NCBI RefSeq assembly: GCF_030732985.1
Contig: NZ_JASHJX010000023.1
Span: 1-64,000 of the forward strand
Origin: Nioella sp. MMSF_3534
GTDB lineage: Bacteria; Pseudomonadota; Alphaproteobacteria; Rhodobacterales; Rhodobacteraceae
DNA length: 64,000 bases
Reading direction: 5' to 3'
Below are positions 8,872-17,606 of the stretch, piece by piece (the stretch's first letter is position 1; each line of letters begins with the position of its first letter). The notes below the pieces were generated by a model. That model ran no database searches, had not been told where the DNA came from, and saw only the letters and a program-made list of their open reading frames with translations. A program made the position numbers and the translations under genes.

Positions 8872-9873
8872 TTACAGATGCTTGCCCATCTCCACGGCGG
8901 TATCGAGCATCCGGCAGGAAAACCCCCATTCATTGTCATACCAGGTGAGGATCCGGCACATGCGGCCTTCCAGCACCTTGGTCTGGTCGGTCGCAAAGGT
9001 AGAGCTGTGCGGGTCATGGTTGAAATCCATCGACACCAGCGGCTTGTCGGTGACGCCCAGAATACCCTTGAGCGGCCCTTCAGACGCCGCCGCCCGCACC
9101 AGCGCGTTGATCTCGTCGACCGTGGTGTCGCGAGCGGCCTCAAAGGTCAGGTCCACGACCGAGACATTCGGTGTCGGCACCCGTACGGCCACGCCATCGA
9201 GCTTGCCCGCCAGTTCCGGCAGCACCAGACCGACGGCGCGGGCGGCACCGGTGGAGGTGGGGATCATGCTCATCGCCGCCGCGCGGGCGCGGTAGAGGTC
9301 GGAATGCATCGTGTCCAGCGTCGGCTGATCGCCGGTATAGCTGTGGATCGTGGTCATGAAGCCGCGCGAAATGCCGATCCCGTCATTCAGTACCTTGACC
9401 ACCGGGGCGAGGCAGTTCGTGGTGCAGGAGGCGTTCGAGACATGCAGATCATCCGCCGTCAGCGTGTCGTGGTTCACCCCATAGACAATCGTCTTGTCCG
9501 CGCCTGAGGAGGGGGCCGAGACCAGCACGCGGGACGCGCCGTTTTCCAGATGCACCCTGGCCTTGTCGCCCTTGAAGATGCCGGTGCATTCCAGAACGAT
9601 ATCCACATCGCCCCAGGGCAGCTCGGCGGGGTTGCGGATGGCGGTTACGGCGATCTTGCCGCGACCGGCGTCGATCCAGCCCTCGCCATGGGTCACCTCG
9701 GACGGAAACCGGCCATGGACGCTGTCATATTGCAGCAGATGGGCATTGGTTTCGACCGGTCCCAGATCGTTGATCGCAACCACCTCGACATCGCTGCGGC
9801 CATTTTCGATGAGCGCGCGCAGCACCAGACGCCCGATGCGGCCGAACCCGTTGATGGCAACCTTCACACTCAT
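8872..9873 (-). CDS. gap: Type I glyceraldehyde-3-phosphate dehydrogenase (NAD-type residues)
   Basis: 333 aa. It oxidises glyceraldehyde 3-phosphate to 1,3-bisphosphoglycerate. Visible: the Rossmann motif INGFGRIGR, the catalytic Cys150 in ASCTTNCLAP, and the C-terminal WYDNEWGFS. Position 36 (in AINDLG) is Asp, the residue that binds the adenosine ribose of NAD and disfavours NADP in this family; the second copy at 12573-13577 has Ala there. This makes it the likely glycolytic enzyme. A perfect-arm LacI-type operator lies 50 bp upstream. pgk follows on the same strand. Confidence 0.96.
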   Translation of the reverse strand: MSVKVAINGFGRIGRLVLRALIENGRSDVEVVAINDLGPVETNAHLLQYDSVHGRFPSEVTHGEGWIDAGRGKIAVTAIRNPAELPWGDVDIVLECTGIFKGDKARVHLENGASRVLVSAPSSGADKTIVYGVNHDTLTADDLHVSNASCTTNCLAPVVKVLNDGIGISRGFMTTIHSYTGDQPTLDTMHSDLYRARAAAMSMIPTSTGAARAVGLVLPELAGKLDGVAVRVPTPNVSVVDLTFEAARDTTVDEINALVRAAASEGPLKGILGVTDKPLVSMDFNHDPHSSTFATDQTKVLEGRMCRILTWYDNEWGFSCRMLDTAVEMGKHL

Positions 9874-9922
9874 GGCAGATCCTCTCGCTTTCTCCTGGCC
9901 CGGAGCCTCGCCCCGACAGCCA

Positions 9923-9936
9923 TGTTAACGCTAACA
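9923..9936. promoter_or_regulatory. LacI-type operator candidate upstream of gap1
   Basis: TGTTAACGCTAACA, an almost perfect palindrome (extended to ATGTTA...TAACAT), 50 bp before the gap start. Similar sites precede fda and gap2. CceR, a LacI-family regulator of central carbon metabolism in Rhodobacter, is a plausible but unproven binder. Confidence 0.6.
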
Positions 9937-9997
9937 TTGCCGCTGTGTAGCCGATCCGCCCGCGAAAGGGAAGCCGGATTTCAGCCTGTGCCGGGGA

Positions 9998-10141
9998 TCA
10001 GCGCCAGAACGCCACGATGTCCAGCAGGCGCAGCAACTGCCTGCCAAGTGCGATATGAAGGTCCCACCCGAAATAGAGAAAGTCGGCCGCGAAAAGCGCC
10101 ACGATCAGGACGGCCAGCCATAGCGCAATGATGTTGGTCAT
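9998..10141 (-). CDS. Small membrane protein upstream of gap1 (47 aa)
   Basis: A 47-aa frame, MTNIIALWLAVLIVALFAAD at the start and LLRLLDIVAFWR at the end, with one hydrophobic helix (about residues 3-25). Codon use matches the host. It lies 60 bp upstream of the gap1 operator on the same strand. Small conserved membrane proteins at this position are known to me from Rhodobacterales genomes but have no assigned function. Too short for most gene callers, so moderately sure. Confidence 0.6.
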   Translation of the reverse strand: MTNIIALWLAVLIVALFAADFLYFGWDLHIALGRQLLRLLDIVAFWR

Positions 10142-10224
10142 GTCGGTGCAATGCCCTGCTAGGAAATCGCGGTCAGTCTAGGCAAGCGGGCGCGGCTGCG
10201 AAACCCCGCCCGTCGTCCCTTCCG

Positions 10225-10878
10225 TCAGAAATACCGCGTCAGGCCGAGCCGCACCATACCCACCCGATTGTCCGAAACTGTCCACACCGGGCCGGACAGC
10301 GTATGACGCGTATCCTCGAAATCCATGTATTGCAGCTCTGCCCGGAAGGTCCAGCCATCCTGCAGCGGATGTTCATAGCCGATCCCGGCCAGCCAGCCGC
10401 CCAGATCACGTTCCTGCCGGGCAAACCCGACCGGGGCCAGATCGACGCGGCCGATGGCGAGACCGGCGAAACCGTAAAAATGCCCGTCCCCCATGCGCTG
10501 GCCCAGTTGCGCGCGCAAGGCCGCATAGCTTTGCAGCGTGGTTTCACAGCCCGCGGCGCAGCCAGAATAGCCCGTGCCATCCGCAGGGGTCACCGTGATG
10601 TCCAGCGCCAGGCCGAAATAGGTCCGCCCCGTTCGCCAGTTATATCCGACAATCGCCCCGCCACCGCGCCCGGCAAGGTCAAACACTCCGGTACTTGCGG
10701 GGCCAAGTGGGTCGGTCCAGCTGGATTGGCCGAATGCGTAGGTCATGGAAAACCCGGCATAGGCACCCGAGAAATCGAAGGCCGTGCCGCGGTCTTCGGC
10801 ATGGGCCGCCATCGTGCCGGCCAGCATCGCCAGTCCGGTCATCGCAAGACGCAACTGTGACGTGAGTTTGCTGATCAT
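10225..10878 (-). CDS. Outer membrane beta-barrel protein
   Basis: 217 aa from the Met at 10878, chosen for its GAGGGGGAGC ribosome site and because a signal peptide follows directly (residues about 1-27, ending AAHA). The mature part has alternating Gly/aromatic strands (FDFSGAYAGFSMTYAFG, GAIVGYNW, WLAGIGYEHPLQDGW) and ends in Phe (LTRYF), the C-terminal signature recognised by the Bam machinery. It resembles the small porin-like OmpA/Opa-type eight-stranded barrels. The ligand is unknown. Monocistronic. Confidence 0.8.
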   Translation of the reverse strand: MISKLTSQLRLAMTGLAMLAGTMAAHAEDRGTAFDFSGAYAGFSMTYAFGQSSWTDPLGPASTGVFDLAGRGGGAIVGYNWRTGRTYFGLALDITVTPADGTGYSGCAAGCETTLQSYAALRAQLGQRMGDGHFYGFAGLAIGRVDLAPVGFARQERDLGGWLAGIGYEHPLQDGWTFRAELQYMDFEDTRHTLSGPVWTVSDNRVGMVRLGLTRYF

Positions 10879-10942
10879 CTGCTCCCCCTCGAAGATCGAA
10901 TCTTCGTTATCCCCGAGGGCAGTAGAGGACAGAATTAACCAT

Positions 10943-11482
10943 TTATCCAGAGGTTTCCGCGACCGGTTGTCCCGCGTCTTCCACGGCGCTGTCATGGTCC
11001 ATGATCTCTTCGATCAAAAGGCTCAGAAGCTCGCCCCGATTGCCCACGCCCGCCTTGCGGTAGATGGCGTTAAGCTGCGATTTCACCGTACCTTCCGCCG
11101 ACCCGCGCAGGCCCGCGATATCGGTGATCGACAGCCCCTTGACGCTGAAATGCGCCACGTCGCGTTCGGCGGCGGTCAGCGACCAGTCGGTGAAGCGTTC
11201 CTCGATCACCTCATGAAAGGCGCGGGCGGCAAGGCTGACCTGCCGTTCCAGATGCGCCTTGCGCTGCAACAGCCGCATCAGCACCCGGATCTCGAATGCA
11301 ATCCCCGCGATCAGCGCCAGCGTGGCAGCGGTTTCAAGCACCGGCATCTGCTCGACCGGTCCAAGCGCCGCGTTGCGCCGTGCGTCGGCAAACACATCCC
11401 AAAGGAAATACGCCGCGCAGATGCTCTGCGCAGCGATCAGGGCGATCACGATCGCCGGTTGTTCCGAATAGGGCCGCTTCAT
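10943..11482 (-). CDS. LuxR-type regulator with N-terminal membrane helices
   Basis: 179 aa. Two hydrophobic segments (about 10-28 and 49-69) precede a LuxR/GerE helix-turn-helix (about 100-165: LTAAERDVAHFSVKGLSITD, GTVKSQLNAIYRKAGVGNR). A membrane-tethered LuxR protein is unusual. Its ATG overlaps the cytochrome b561 stop by 4 bp, so the two are translationally coupled and may sense the same membrane redox state. The start at 11482 avoids an upstream extension that is only the b561 gene in another frame. Confidence 0.8.
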   Translation of the reverse strand: MKRPYSEQPAIVIALIAAQSICAAYFLWDVFADARRNAALGPVEQMPVLETAATLALIAGIAFEIRVLMRLLQRKAHLERQVSLAARAFHEVIEERFTDWSLTAAERDVAHFSVKGLSITDIAGLRGSAEGTVKSQLNAIYRKAGVGNRGELLSLLIEEIMDHDSAVEDAGQPVAETSG

Positions 11483-12024
11483 GGATCGACCTTTACCCCC
11501 TCGGGCACGGTTTTCACACCCGAAACCATCGCGCGGGGCAGATTGACGCCGGTGCGCAGGCTTTCCCAGATCACCGCGCCCACATGGGCAACGATGGAGA
11601 ACTCGGCCCAGGTCACCAGCACCTCGTGCAGCTCCTCGACCCACTCGATGCCCCACCAGGTATTGGTGGTCATCATGTAGCCCGTGGCCCCGATGGCCAG
11701 AATCGTCAGCAACAGGTTGTAGATCATCAGCGCCCCAAGCGGCGTGTGGCCCAGATGGGTCCGCTTGCGGCCCGTGGCGATGTCCGACAGCTGCTCCATG
11801 ACCCCCTTGGCCGAGGGCGGAAAGCTGGTGAACCGGGCATAGCGGCTGCCGAACAACCCCCAGAGGATACGCAGCCCGATCAGGGCGACGATTGCATAAC
11901 CGACCCATTCATGCAGATTGCTTTCCGGGTCCGTAAAAAGCGCATTGGCCGCGAAGCCAATGACCAGCGACCAGTGAAACAGCCGCACAAGCGGATCCCA
12001 AACTTTGAAGATGCGGGAACTCAT
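11479..12024 (-). CDS. Cytochrome b561 family protein
   Basis: 181 aa. Four membrane helices with the conserved histidines of di-haem cytochrome b561/hydrogenase b subunits: LVRLFHWSLVIGF, LHEWVGY, and HEVLVTWAEFSIVAHVGAV. It probably moves electrons across the inner membrane. The Met at 12024 has an AAGGA site; a Met at 12048 is also possible. It stands between a PepSY protein (upstream, 67 bp) and a membrane LuxR regulator (overlap), forming a three-gene unit. Confidence 0.85.
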   Translation of the reverse strand: MSSRIFKVWDPLVRLFHWSLVIGFAANALFTDPESNLHEWVGYAIVALIGLRILWGLFGSRYARFTSFPPSAKGVMEQLSDIATGRKRTHLGHTPLGALMIYNLLLTILAIGATGYMMTTNTWWGIEWVEELHEVLVTWAEFSIVAHVGAVIWESLRTGVNLPRAMVSGVKTVPEGVKVDP

Positions 12025-12091
12025 CGGCCCATCCTTTCCGATTGGCAAGAAGCAGGGGCAGCCCCGTCGGCTGCCCCCTTTCGGGACGAGA

Positions 12092-12337
12092 TCAATCGTC
12101 TTCTTCCACGCGCAGGATGGTCAGGCTCTCGTCCAGATAGACCTCGAACCGGGCCCCGTCGCGCATGGCATAGGCCTCGTAATTGCCGTCTTCCATCTGG
12201 ATCGAGCGGACCTCGTAGCCGTCGGCGGTCAACAGCGCGGTGATCTGGTCCTGCACGTCCTGGGCAACGGGGCTGCCCGAGGCGAAAACCGCGGTGGCGG
12301 GCAGCAGCAGGGCGAGGGCAATGGCAGTGCGTTTCAT
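12092..12337 (-). CDS. Small secreted PepSY-domain protein
   Basis: 81 aa: Sec signal peptide (1-19, ending VFA) and one PepSY unit with IQMEDGNYEAYAM and FEVYLDESLTILR, the usual 'kdGxyEv ... evyvD..G' pattern. Such proteins are periplasmic and often sit beside haem or b-type cytochrome genes. AAGGACA precedes the ATG. First gene of the PepSY/b561/LuxR unit. Confidence 0.85.
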   Translation of the reverse strand: MKRTAIALALLLPATAVFASGSPVAQDVQDQITALLTADGYEVRSIQMEDGNYEAYAMRDGARFEVYLDESLTILRVEEDD

Positions 12338-12520
12338 GGGATATGTCCTTTCTTGAGGTTGGTCTTGGGTCTTGGACGACCCCGATTTGCGGGGCCGTGA
12401 CCAACAGAAAGGGGACGGCGGCGGCCGGGGCCATCCCCCTGCGGTTCACGCCGGGCGGATTGGGCCAAAGGTTTAGCGCCATGAACCGGGGTTGATGGGG
12501 GCAGGGGGCTGATACGCAAC

Positions 12521-12549
12521 AAAAAACGCCCGCTAAGGTAGCGGGCGTT
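12521..12549 (-). terminator. Rho-independent terminator of gap2
   Basis: Perfect 11-bp stem AACGCCCGCTA/TAGCGGGCGTT with a 3-base loop; on the minus strand it is followed by a T run. It lies 24 bp after the gap2 stop. Confidence 0.9.
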
Positions 12550-12572
12550 CTGATGCGGTCTGGCAGGGCTGA

Positions 12573-13577
12573 TCAGTTCAGCATGCGGCCCATATGGGCG
12601 GCGACATCGGCCATGCGCGCCGAGAAGCCCCATTCGTTGTCATACCAGGCCAGCACCCGGACCAGGCGCTTGCCCGAGACCTTGGTCTGGTCGGGCGCGA
12701 AGATCGAGGATTGGGTGGTGTGGTTGAAGTCGATGGAGACCTTGGGTTCGGGATCATAGCCCATGACCATGCCCATGTAGCCGTTTGCGGCCTCGGCGAC
12801 GATCTCGTTCACATCGGCAACGGTCACGTCCTTGCCAGCGACAAAGGTCAGGTCCACGGCGGAGACGTTCGGGGTGGGCACGCGCATCGCGGTGCCGTCC
12901 AGCTTGCCCGCCAGTTCCGGCAGCACCTCGCCAAGCGCCTTTGCGGCCCCGGTCGAGGTCGGGATCATCGCCATGGCGGCGGCGCGGGCGCGGTAGAGGT
13001 CGCTGTGGCGACGGTCCAGCGTCGGCTGGTCGCCGGTATAGCTGTGGATCGTGGTCATCAGCCCGCTTTCGATGCCGATCGCATCGTTCAGCACCTTGGC
13101 CAGCGGCGCGAGGCAATTGGTGGTGCAGGAGCCGTTGGAGACCATGGTTTCACCATCGACCAGATCGCGGTGGTTCACGCCATAGACCACGGTGCGCTGG
13201 ACATTCTTGGCGGGGGCCGAGATCAGGACCGACTTGGCGCCCTGTTCCATGTGGACATTGGCCTTGGTGCCGTCATTGAACTTGCCGGTGCATTCCAGAA
13301 CCACGTCGCAGCCCGACCAGTCCAGCTCGCGCGGGTCATAGGTCGAGAAGACCTTCATCGGGCCGCGGCCCAGATCCATCGTGTCCCCTTCGGTGGTGAC
13401 GGTGCCGGCAAAGCGGCCATGGACGCTGTCATAGCGCAACAGGTGGGCCGAGGTCTCGATCGGGCCGGTGGCGTTGATCTTGACGACCTGAACGTCGTTG
13501 CGGGCGCTTTCGGCGATATGGGCCAGCGTGCAACGGCCGATGCGGCCAAATCCGTTGATGCCGATGGTGACAGTCAT
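12573..13577 (-). CDS. gap: Type I glyceraldehyde-3-phosphate dehydrogenase, GapB-like paralogue
   Basis: 334 aa, complete, with INGFGRIGR, catalytic Cys151 in GSCTTNCLAP and WYDNEWGFS. The dinucleotide-specificity loop reads KINATG: Ala36 replaces the Asp that the first copy (8872-9873) carries. Bacillus GapB, the NADP-using gluconeogenic enzyme, also lacks this Asp (INAS), so I infer relaxed or NADP specificity. Identity between the two copies is moderate, so this is not a recent duplication. It has its own terminator and two TGTTAGCG-type sites 86-120 bp upstream. Confidence 0.95.
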   Translation of the reverse strand: MTVTIGINGFGRIGRCTLAHIAESARNDVQVVKINATGPIETSAHLLRYDSVHGRFAGTVTTEGDTMDLGRGPMKVFSTYDPRELDWSGCDVVLECTGKFNDGTKANVHMEQGAKSVLISAPAKNVQRTVVYGVNHRDLVDGETMVSNGSCTTNCLAPLAKVLNDAIGIESGLMTTIHSYTGDQPTLDRRHSDLYRARAAAMAMIPTSTGAAKALGEVLPELAGKLDGTAMRVPTPNVSAVDLTFVAGKDVTVADVNEIVAEAANGYMGMVMGYDPEPKVSIDFNHTTQSSIFAPDQTKVSGKRLVRVLAWYDNEWGFSARMADVAAHMGRMLN

Positions 13578-13662
13578 GGCGCGTGCTCCTTGGGTCTGCT
13601 TGCGCCGGTGTATAGGTGGTGGGGGCGGGTCTGAGAACCCGAAAAGCCCAAGATTTGCAGCC

Positions 13663-13696
13663 TGTTAGCGATAAAAGTGCCTGTTAGCGCATAACA
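13663..13696. promoter_or_regulatory. Two LacI-type operator candidates upstream of gap2
   Basis: TGTTAGCGATAAAA (13663-13676) and TGTTAGCGCATAACA (13682-13696) each match the gap1/fda palindrome closely; the second has one extra base between half-sites. They lie 19 bp apart start to start, about two helical turns. Confidence 0.45.
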
Positions 13697-13799
13697 ATCG
13701 CGGCTTTGCAGCATCCGGGTCGCGCAACAATTCGGGACGGGGCAGCGTGTCTCGCGCAAGGAACGGAAACAATGGCCCCGAATCCCTGATGGGGCGGGG

Positions 13800-13821
13800 G
13801 AATGCTCTTCGAAGAGCATTC
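13800..13821. repeat. TTCGAA-centred palindrome
   Basis: A 22-bp perfect palindrome: arm GAATGCTCTTC and its complement. Same core as other palindromes in the window (13922, 13945, 37657, 37679). Confidence 0.8.
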
Positions 13822-13921
13822 GGGTGCGCTTGTGAAGACCTATCGGAGATACTGCGCAGGTCGGGGGATGGTGGGCGGTCTCAACGGTTGGCGACGGCGA
13901 TCCGGTGATCATGGGCGGTGG

Positions 13922-13964
13922 AATGCGCTTCGAAGCGCATTGAAACGGCCCTTCGAAGGGCCGT
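13922..13964. repeat. Tandem pair of TTCGAA-centred palindromes behind tkt
   Basis: Two perfect 20-bp palindromes, arms AATGCGCTTC (13922-13941) and ACGGCCCTTC (13945-13964), three bases apart, about 120 bp after the tkt stop. The arms differ but the core and length are kept. They could form adjacent RNA hairpins and serve as a terminator or 3'-end stabiliser. Confidence 0.8.
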
Positions 13965-14080
13965 CCGGGTCGACGAGGCAACGTCTCGGCGAAACCGGCA
14001 GAAGAAACGCCGTCCCGATCGGGATCGGAACGGCGCCAGACGCAGAAGCCCGGGGGGCATGCCCACGGGGTCCCGATCTC

Positions 14081-16096
14081 TCAGAGCAGCGATTTGACCT
14101 TCGCGGCCACGGCCTCGGCGGTGATGCCGAAATGGGCATAAAGCTCGCCTGCCGGGGCAGAGGCCCCGAAGCTGTCCATGCCCACGAAGCCTGCCTTGGC
14201 CTCGCGGCCCCGCTCGCCAAGCAGCCACTGGTCCCAGCCCTGGCGCACGGCGGCCTCGACCGCCACGCGCACCGCGCCACCGGGCAGAACCCGCTTGCGA
14301 TAGGCGTCGTCTTGCGCGGCGAAGAGCTCCATGCAGGGCATCGACACGACGCGCGCGCCGATCCCTTCGGCCTGCAATATGTCGCGCGCTTCCATGGCGA
14401 TGGACACTTCCGAGCCGGTGGCCATGATGATCGCCTGCCGTTTGCCCTCGGCATCGGCCAGCACATAGGCGCCACGCTCGACAAGGTTGGAATTCTTGTG
14501 ATCTTTCCGCACTGTCGGCAGGTTCTGGCGGCTCAGCGCCAGCGTGGACGGCGTCGCCTTCTGGTTCAGCGCCACTTCCCAGGCCTCGGCGGTTTCCACC
14601 GCGTCAGCAGGACGGAAGACCAGCATGTTCGGCATCGCGCGCAACATGGCCAGATGTTCCACCGGCTGGTGGGTCGGGCCGTCTTCACCCACGCCGATCG
14701 AGTCGTGGGTCATCACGAACTGGACCGAGATCCCCATCAGCGCGGCCAGGCGCATAGACGGGCGGGCATAGTCGGTGAAGGTGAAGAAGGTGCCGCCATA
14801 GGGGCGCACGCCACCATGCAGCGCCATGCCGTTCATGGCCGCCGCCATGCCATGTTCGCGGATGCCGTAATAGACGTAGCGGCCTGCGCGGTTGTCCACG
14901 TCGAAGACGCCCATATCGCCGGTCTTGGTGTTGTTCGAGCCCGTAAGGTCAGCCGAGCCACCCATTGTTTCGCCCACCACCGGGTTGATCACCTCAAGCG
15001 CCATTTCACTCGCCTTGCGGGTGGCGACCTTGGGCTGGGTCTCGGAGACCTGCTTTTTCAGTGCCTTGATGGTGGCCGACAGCTTTTTCGGCATGTCTCC
15101 GGCGAAGCTGCGGGCAAACTCTGCCTGTTTCTGGTTCGACAGCATTGCGACGCGGGTTTCCCATTCCTCGCGCTCAGCGGCACCGCGCGCGCCAATGGCC
15201 TCCCAGGCGGCTTTCAGATCGGCGGGGATCTCGAAGGGGCCGTATTCCCAGCCATAGGCCTCTTTCGCGGCCTGCAGCTGCGCCGGATCAGTCAGCGCGC
15301 CATGGCCCTTGGAGGTGTCCTGCGCCGCGTGGCCGATGGCGATATGGGTCTTGCAGGCGATCATGGCGGGGCGGGGCGATGCCTTTGCTGCGGTAATGGC
15401 CGCGTCGATGGCTTTGGGATCATGTCCGTCGCATTCGAACACGTCCCAGCCCGAGGCCTTGAACCGCGCGACCTGATCGGTGCGGTCCGACAGGCTAACC
15501 TTGCCGTCGATGGTGATGTCGTTGTTGTCCCAGAAGACGATCAGCTTGGACAGCTCATGCCGACCGGCCAGACCGATGGCCTCCTGGCTGATGCCTTCCA
15601 TCAGGCAGCCGTCACCGGCGATGCAATAGGTGTAGTGATCCATCACCTTGGCACCCCACCGGGCGCGCAGGTTTTCCTCTGCCATGGCAAAGCCCACGGC
15701 ATTGGAAATGCCCTGACCAAGCGGGCCGGTGGTGGTCTCCACCCCCTCGACATGGCCATATTCCGGGTGGCCTGCGGTGATCGCGCCCAACTGGCGGAAA
15801 TTCTTCACCTGCTCCAGCGTCATGTCGGCATAACCGGTCAGGTGCAGCAGCGAATAGATCAGCATCGAGCCATGGCCCGCCGACAGGATGAACCGGTCGC
15901 GGTCGGGCCAGCGCGGGGCGCTTGCGTCGAATTTCAGGTGCTTTTCAAACAGCACGGTGGCGACATCGGCCATACCCATGGGCATGCCGGAATGGCCGGA
16001 ATTGGCAGCGGCGACCGCATCGAGCGTCAGCGCGCGGATGCAGGCGGCTTTGCGCCAGTGATCGGGGTTCCGGGCGGCAAGAGCAGAAAGGTCCAA
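14081..16096 (-). CDS. tkt: Transketolase
   Basis: 671 aa, full length. TPP-dependent transfer of two-carbon ketol units in the pentose phosphate (and Calvin) pathway. Visible: the N-terminal [28 protein letters not shown], the TPP motif [13 protein letters not shown]...WDNN, and the pyrimidine domain with [19 protein letters not shown]. The start codon is TTG at 16094-16096; the residues that follow ([13 protein letters not shown]) match family N-termini, and AAGGA lies 8 bases upstream. It is divergent from the coiled-coil/zapA pair. Confidence 0.97.
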   Translation of the reverse strand: MDLSALAARNPDHWRKAACIRALTLDAVAAANSGHSGMPMGMADVATVLFEKHLKFDASAPRWPDRDRFILSAGHGSMLIYSLLHLTGYADMTLEQVKNFRQLGAITAGHPEYGHVEGVETTTGPLGQGISNAVGFAMAEENLRARWGAKVMDHYTYCIAGDGCLMEGISQEAIGLAGRHELSKLIVFWDNNDITIDGKVSLSDRTDQVARFKASGWDVFECDGHDPKAIDAAITAAKASPRPAMIACKTHIAIGHAAQDTSKGHGALTDPAQLQAAKEAYGWEYGPFEIPADLKAAWEAIGARGAAEREEWETRVAMLSNQKQAEFARSFAGDMPKKLSATIKALKKQVSETQPKVATRKASEMALEVINPVVGETMGGSADLTGSNNTKTGDMGVFDVDNRAGRYVYYGIREHGMAAAMNGMALHGGVRPYGGTFFTFTDYARPSMRLAALMGISVQFVMTHDSIGVGEDGPTHQPVEHLAMLRAMPNMLVFRPADAVETAEAWEVALNQKATPSTLALSRQNLPTVRKDHKNSNLVERGAYVLADAEGKRQAIIMATGSEVSIAMEARDILQAEGIGARVVSMPCMELFAAQDDAYRKRVLPGGAVRVAVEAAVRQGWDQWLLGERGREAKAGFVGMDSFGASAPAGELYAHFGITAEAVAAKVKSLL

Positions 16097-16118
16097 GGGG
16101 CGCGTCCTTCATATGTCA

Positions 16119-16126
16119 TGTTAGCG
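16119..16126. promoter_or_regulatory. LacI-type half-site upstream of tkt
   Basis: TGTTAGCG, 23 bp before the tkt start, equals one arm and centre of the gap/fda palindromes; the other arm is not conserved. Weak on its own. Confidence 0.25.
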
Positions 16127-16371
16127 GGCTCGCGCGCGGTCTTAGCAGAGGGGGGGGCAAGTGCAAGCATGCGCAGAGGCGGAGGACCGCCAAAACCGCG
16201 TAAAATCGGCCCAACCCGTGGTTTTCGGCCCGGAAATGGTTGCAAATCCGGCCCGGATGCGATTCGCTGTCCACAGGGGCAGGTGGGCAGACCGCGCCCC
16301 GCTATGGCGCGTAAAAAAGAACAGCCCGGGATGCGCGCGCGGGCGGTAGAGTAGAAGAGGCGTGGCACAGG

Positions 16372-17145
16372 ATGAACGAGACCACGGATCTGGAACAGAT
16401 CACGGCGCTTGAACACCGCATTACAACGGCGCTGGACCGGATTGCCCGAGGGGTAGCCGCTCGGGCCGCGGCGCAGGCCCCGGCAGCCGCCGAGGATACC
16501 GGCGAACTGGAAGAGCGTCTGGCAGCCCTTTCGGCGGCGCTGGAGGAGACTCAGGCGGCGCTGCAATCGGAACAAAGCGCCAATGCGGATCTGACCGAAC
16601 GTCTGCGCGCGGTGGAATCCGCGCGTCAGGCGGATGCGGATCAGGCAAATCGCGACATTGCCGAGTTGCAGGCACAGCTGAATTCGGCCCCCGAGCCAGC
16701 CGCGGAACCGGATGGTGCCGACCGGGAAGAGCTCGAAGCGGAACTTGCCCGGCAACGCGAGGTGGAAAGCGTGCTGCGCCGCCGGATTGCGCGGCTGCGT
16801 GAGGAACGCAAGACCGTCCGCGCCGAATATAACGAAGCGCGCGATCAGCTCGAAGAGGTCGAGGGCAAGCTTGACCAGTTGCAGGCGCTGACCGATGCCA
16901 GCGCACCGTCCGCCTCGGGCGAACTGGCGCGTCTGCGCGACAGCAACCGCGCCCTGCGCGACACGATCGAGGAGCTTCGGGAAGCGATTGCCGCAGAGGG
17001 ACCGCCCGATGACGATCTGGTGACCAGTGCGCTTGCGGCGGAACTGGAAAGCCTGAAGGCCGACCGCGCCGCCGAGGCCGCCGAGGCCCGCGCGATCCTG
17101 TCCGAGATCCGACCCGTCCTGCAGGGAGGTGCCGCAGATGCCTGA
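16372..17145 (+). CDS. Coiled-coil protein of unknown function upstream of zapA
   Basis: 257 aa, almost entirely alpha-helical and rich in Ala, Glu, Arg and Leu; heptad patterns run from about residue 40 to 250 with a short Pro/Ala break near 110-120. No signal peptide or membrane helix. It overlaps the zapA start by 8 bp, so the two are probably co-translated. In Rhodobacterales such a coiled-coil gene commonly sits between tkt and zapA. A role with the Z-ring is an inference from this coupling only. Confidence 0.8.
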   Translation: MNETTDLEQITALEHRITTALDRIARGVAARAAAQAPAAAEDTGELEERLAALSAALEETQAALQSEQSANADLTERLRAVESARQADADQANRDIAELQAQLNSAPEPAAEPDGADREELEAELARQREVESVLRRRIARLREERKTVRAEYNEARDQLEEVEGKLDQLQALTDASAPSASGELARLRDSNRALRDTIEELREAIAAEGPPDDDLVTSALAAELESLKADRAAEAAEARAILSEIRPVLQGGAADA

Positions 17146-17581
17146 GATCGTGATCCAGATCGGGGGCCGGGATTTCACCGTGGCCTGTCAGGAAGGCGAA
17201 GAGCCGTTCTTGCGCGCCGCCGCCCAGATGCTCGATACCGAAGCCAGTGTTGTTCTTGGCCAGATCGGCCGGATGCCGTCGGAGCGGATGCTGCTGATGG
17301 CCGGGCTGATGCTCGCTGACAAGACCGCCGGGCTGGAGGAAGACCTGCAACGGGCCGAGGACACCTTGCGCGCCCGTGACCGGGCCTTGGCCGATGCAGA
17401 GGAACGGCTGGCCGAACGTGCCCGCCGGATCTCCGAGCTGGAGTCGGCCCCGCCACCCGATCCCGAACAGGTCTCGGTGCCGGTGATCCCCGCAGATGTG
17501 TCCGACAGCCTGGCCGAAATTGCCGCAAGGGCCGAAGCATTGGCGCTGGAGCTGGAAGAGGGCGGCGCGGATCAGGACTGA
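17138..17581 (+). CDS. zapA: Cell division protein ZapA
   Basis: 147 aa. The N-terminal part (MPEIVIQIGGRDFTVACQEG, then FLRAAAQMLDTEAS) is the ZapA head that binds FtsZ and bundles protofilaments; the C-terminal half is a coiled coil for dimerisation. It is longer than E. coli ZapA (109 aa), as usual in this order. I chose the ATG at 17138 (GGGAGG 8 bases before) over a GTG at 17129. It overlaps the preceding coiled-coil gene. Confidence 0.85.
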   Translation: MPEIVIQIGGRDFTVACQEGEEPFLRAAAQMLDTEASVVLGQIGRMPSERMLLMAGLMLADKTAGLEEDLQRAEDTLRARDRALADAEERLAERARRISELESAPPPDPEQVSVPVIPADVSDSLAEIAARAEALALELEEGGADQD

Positions 17582-17606
17582 TCGCGATTTATGCGTCCAA
17601 ACTTGA

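Larger units (their letters stand above)
13578..14080. other. Intergenic region with operators and palindromes, no gene
   Basis: 503 bp between tkt (stop) and gap2 (start), both on the minus strand. It holds the two operator candidates near gap2 and three TTCGAA-centred palindromes (13800-13821, 13922-13941, 13945-13964) behind tkt. I find no protein with host-like codon use. A small RNA cannot be excluded. Confidence 0.5.

Noticed and set aside
11483-11908. N-terminal extension of the LuxR-type gene
   Set aside because: The added sequence is the cytochrome b561 gene read in another frame.
13802-16354. 850-codon open frame on the plus strand
   Set aside because: It is antisense to transketolase, whose motifs are complete; the translation is His/Gly/Arg-rich, as expected of a shadow frame in GC-rich DNA.
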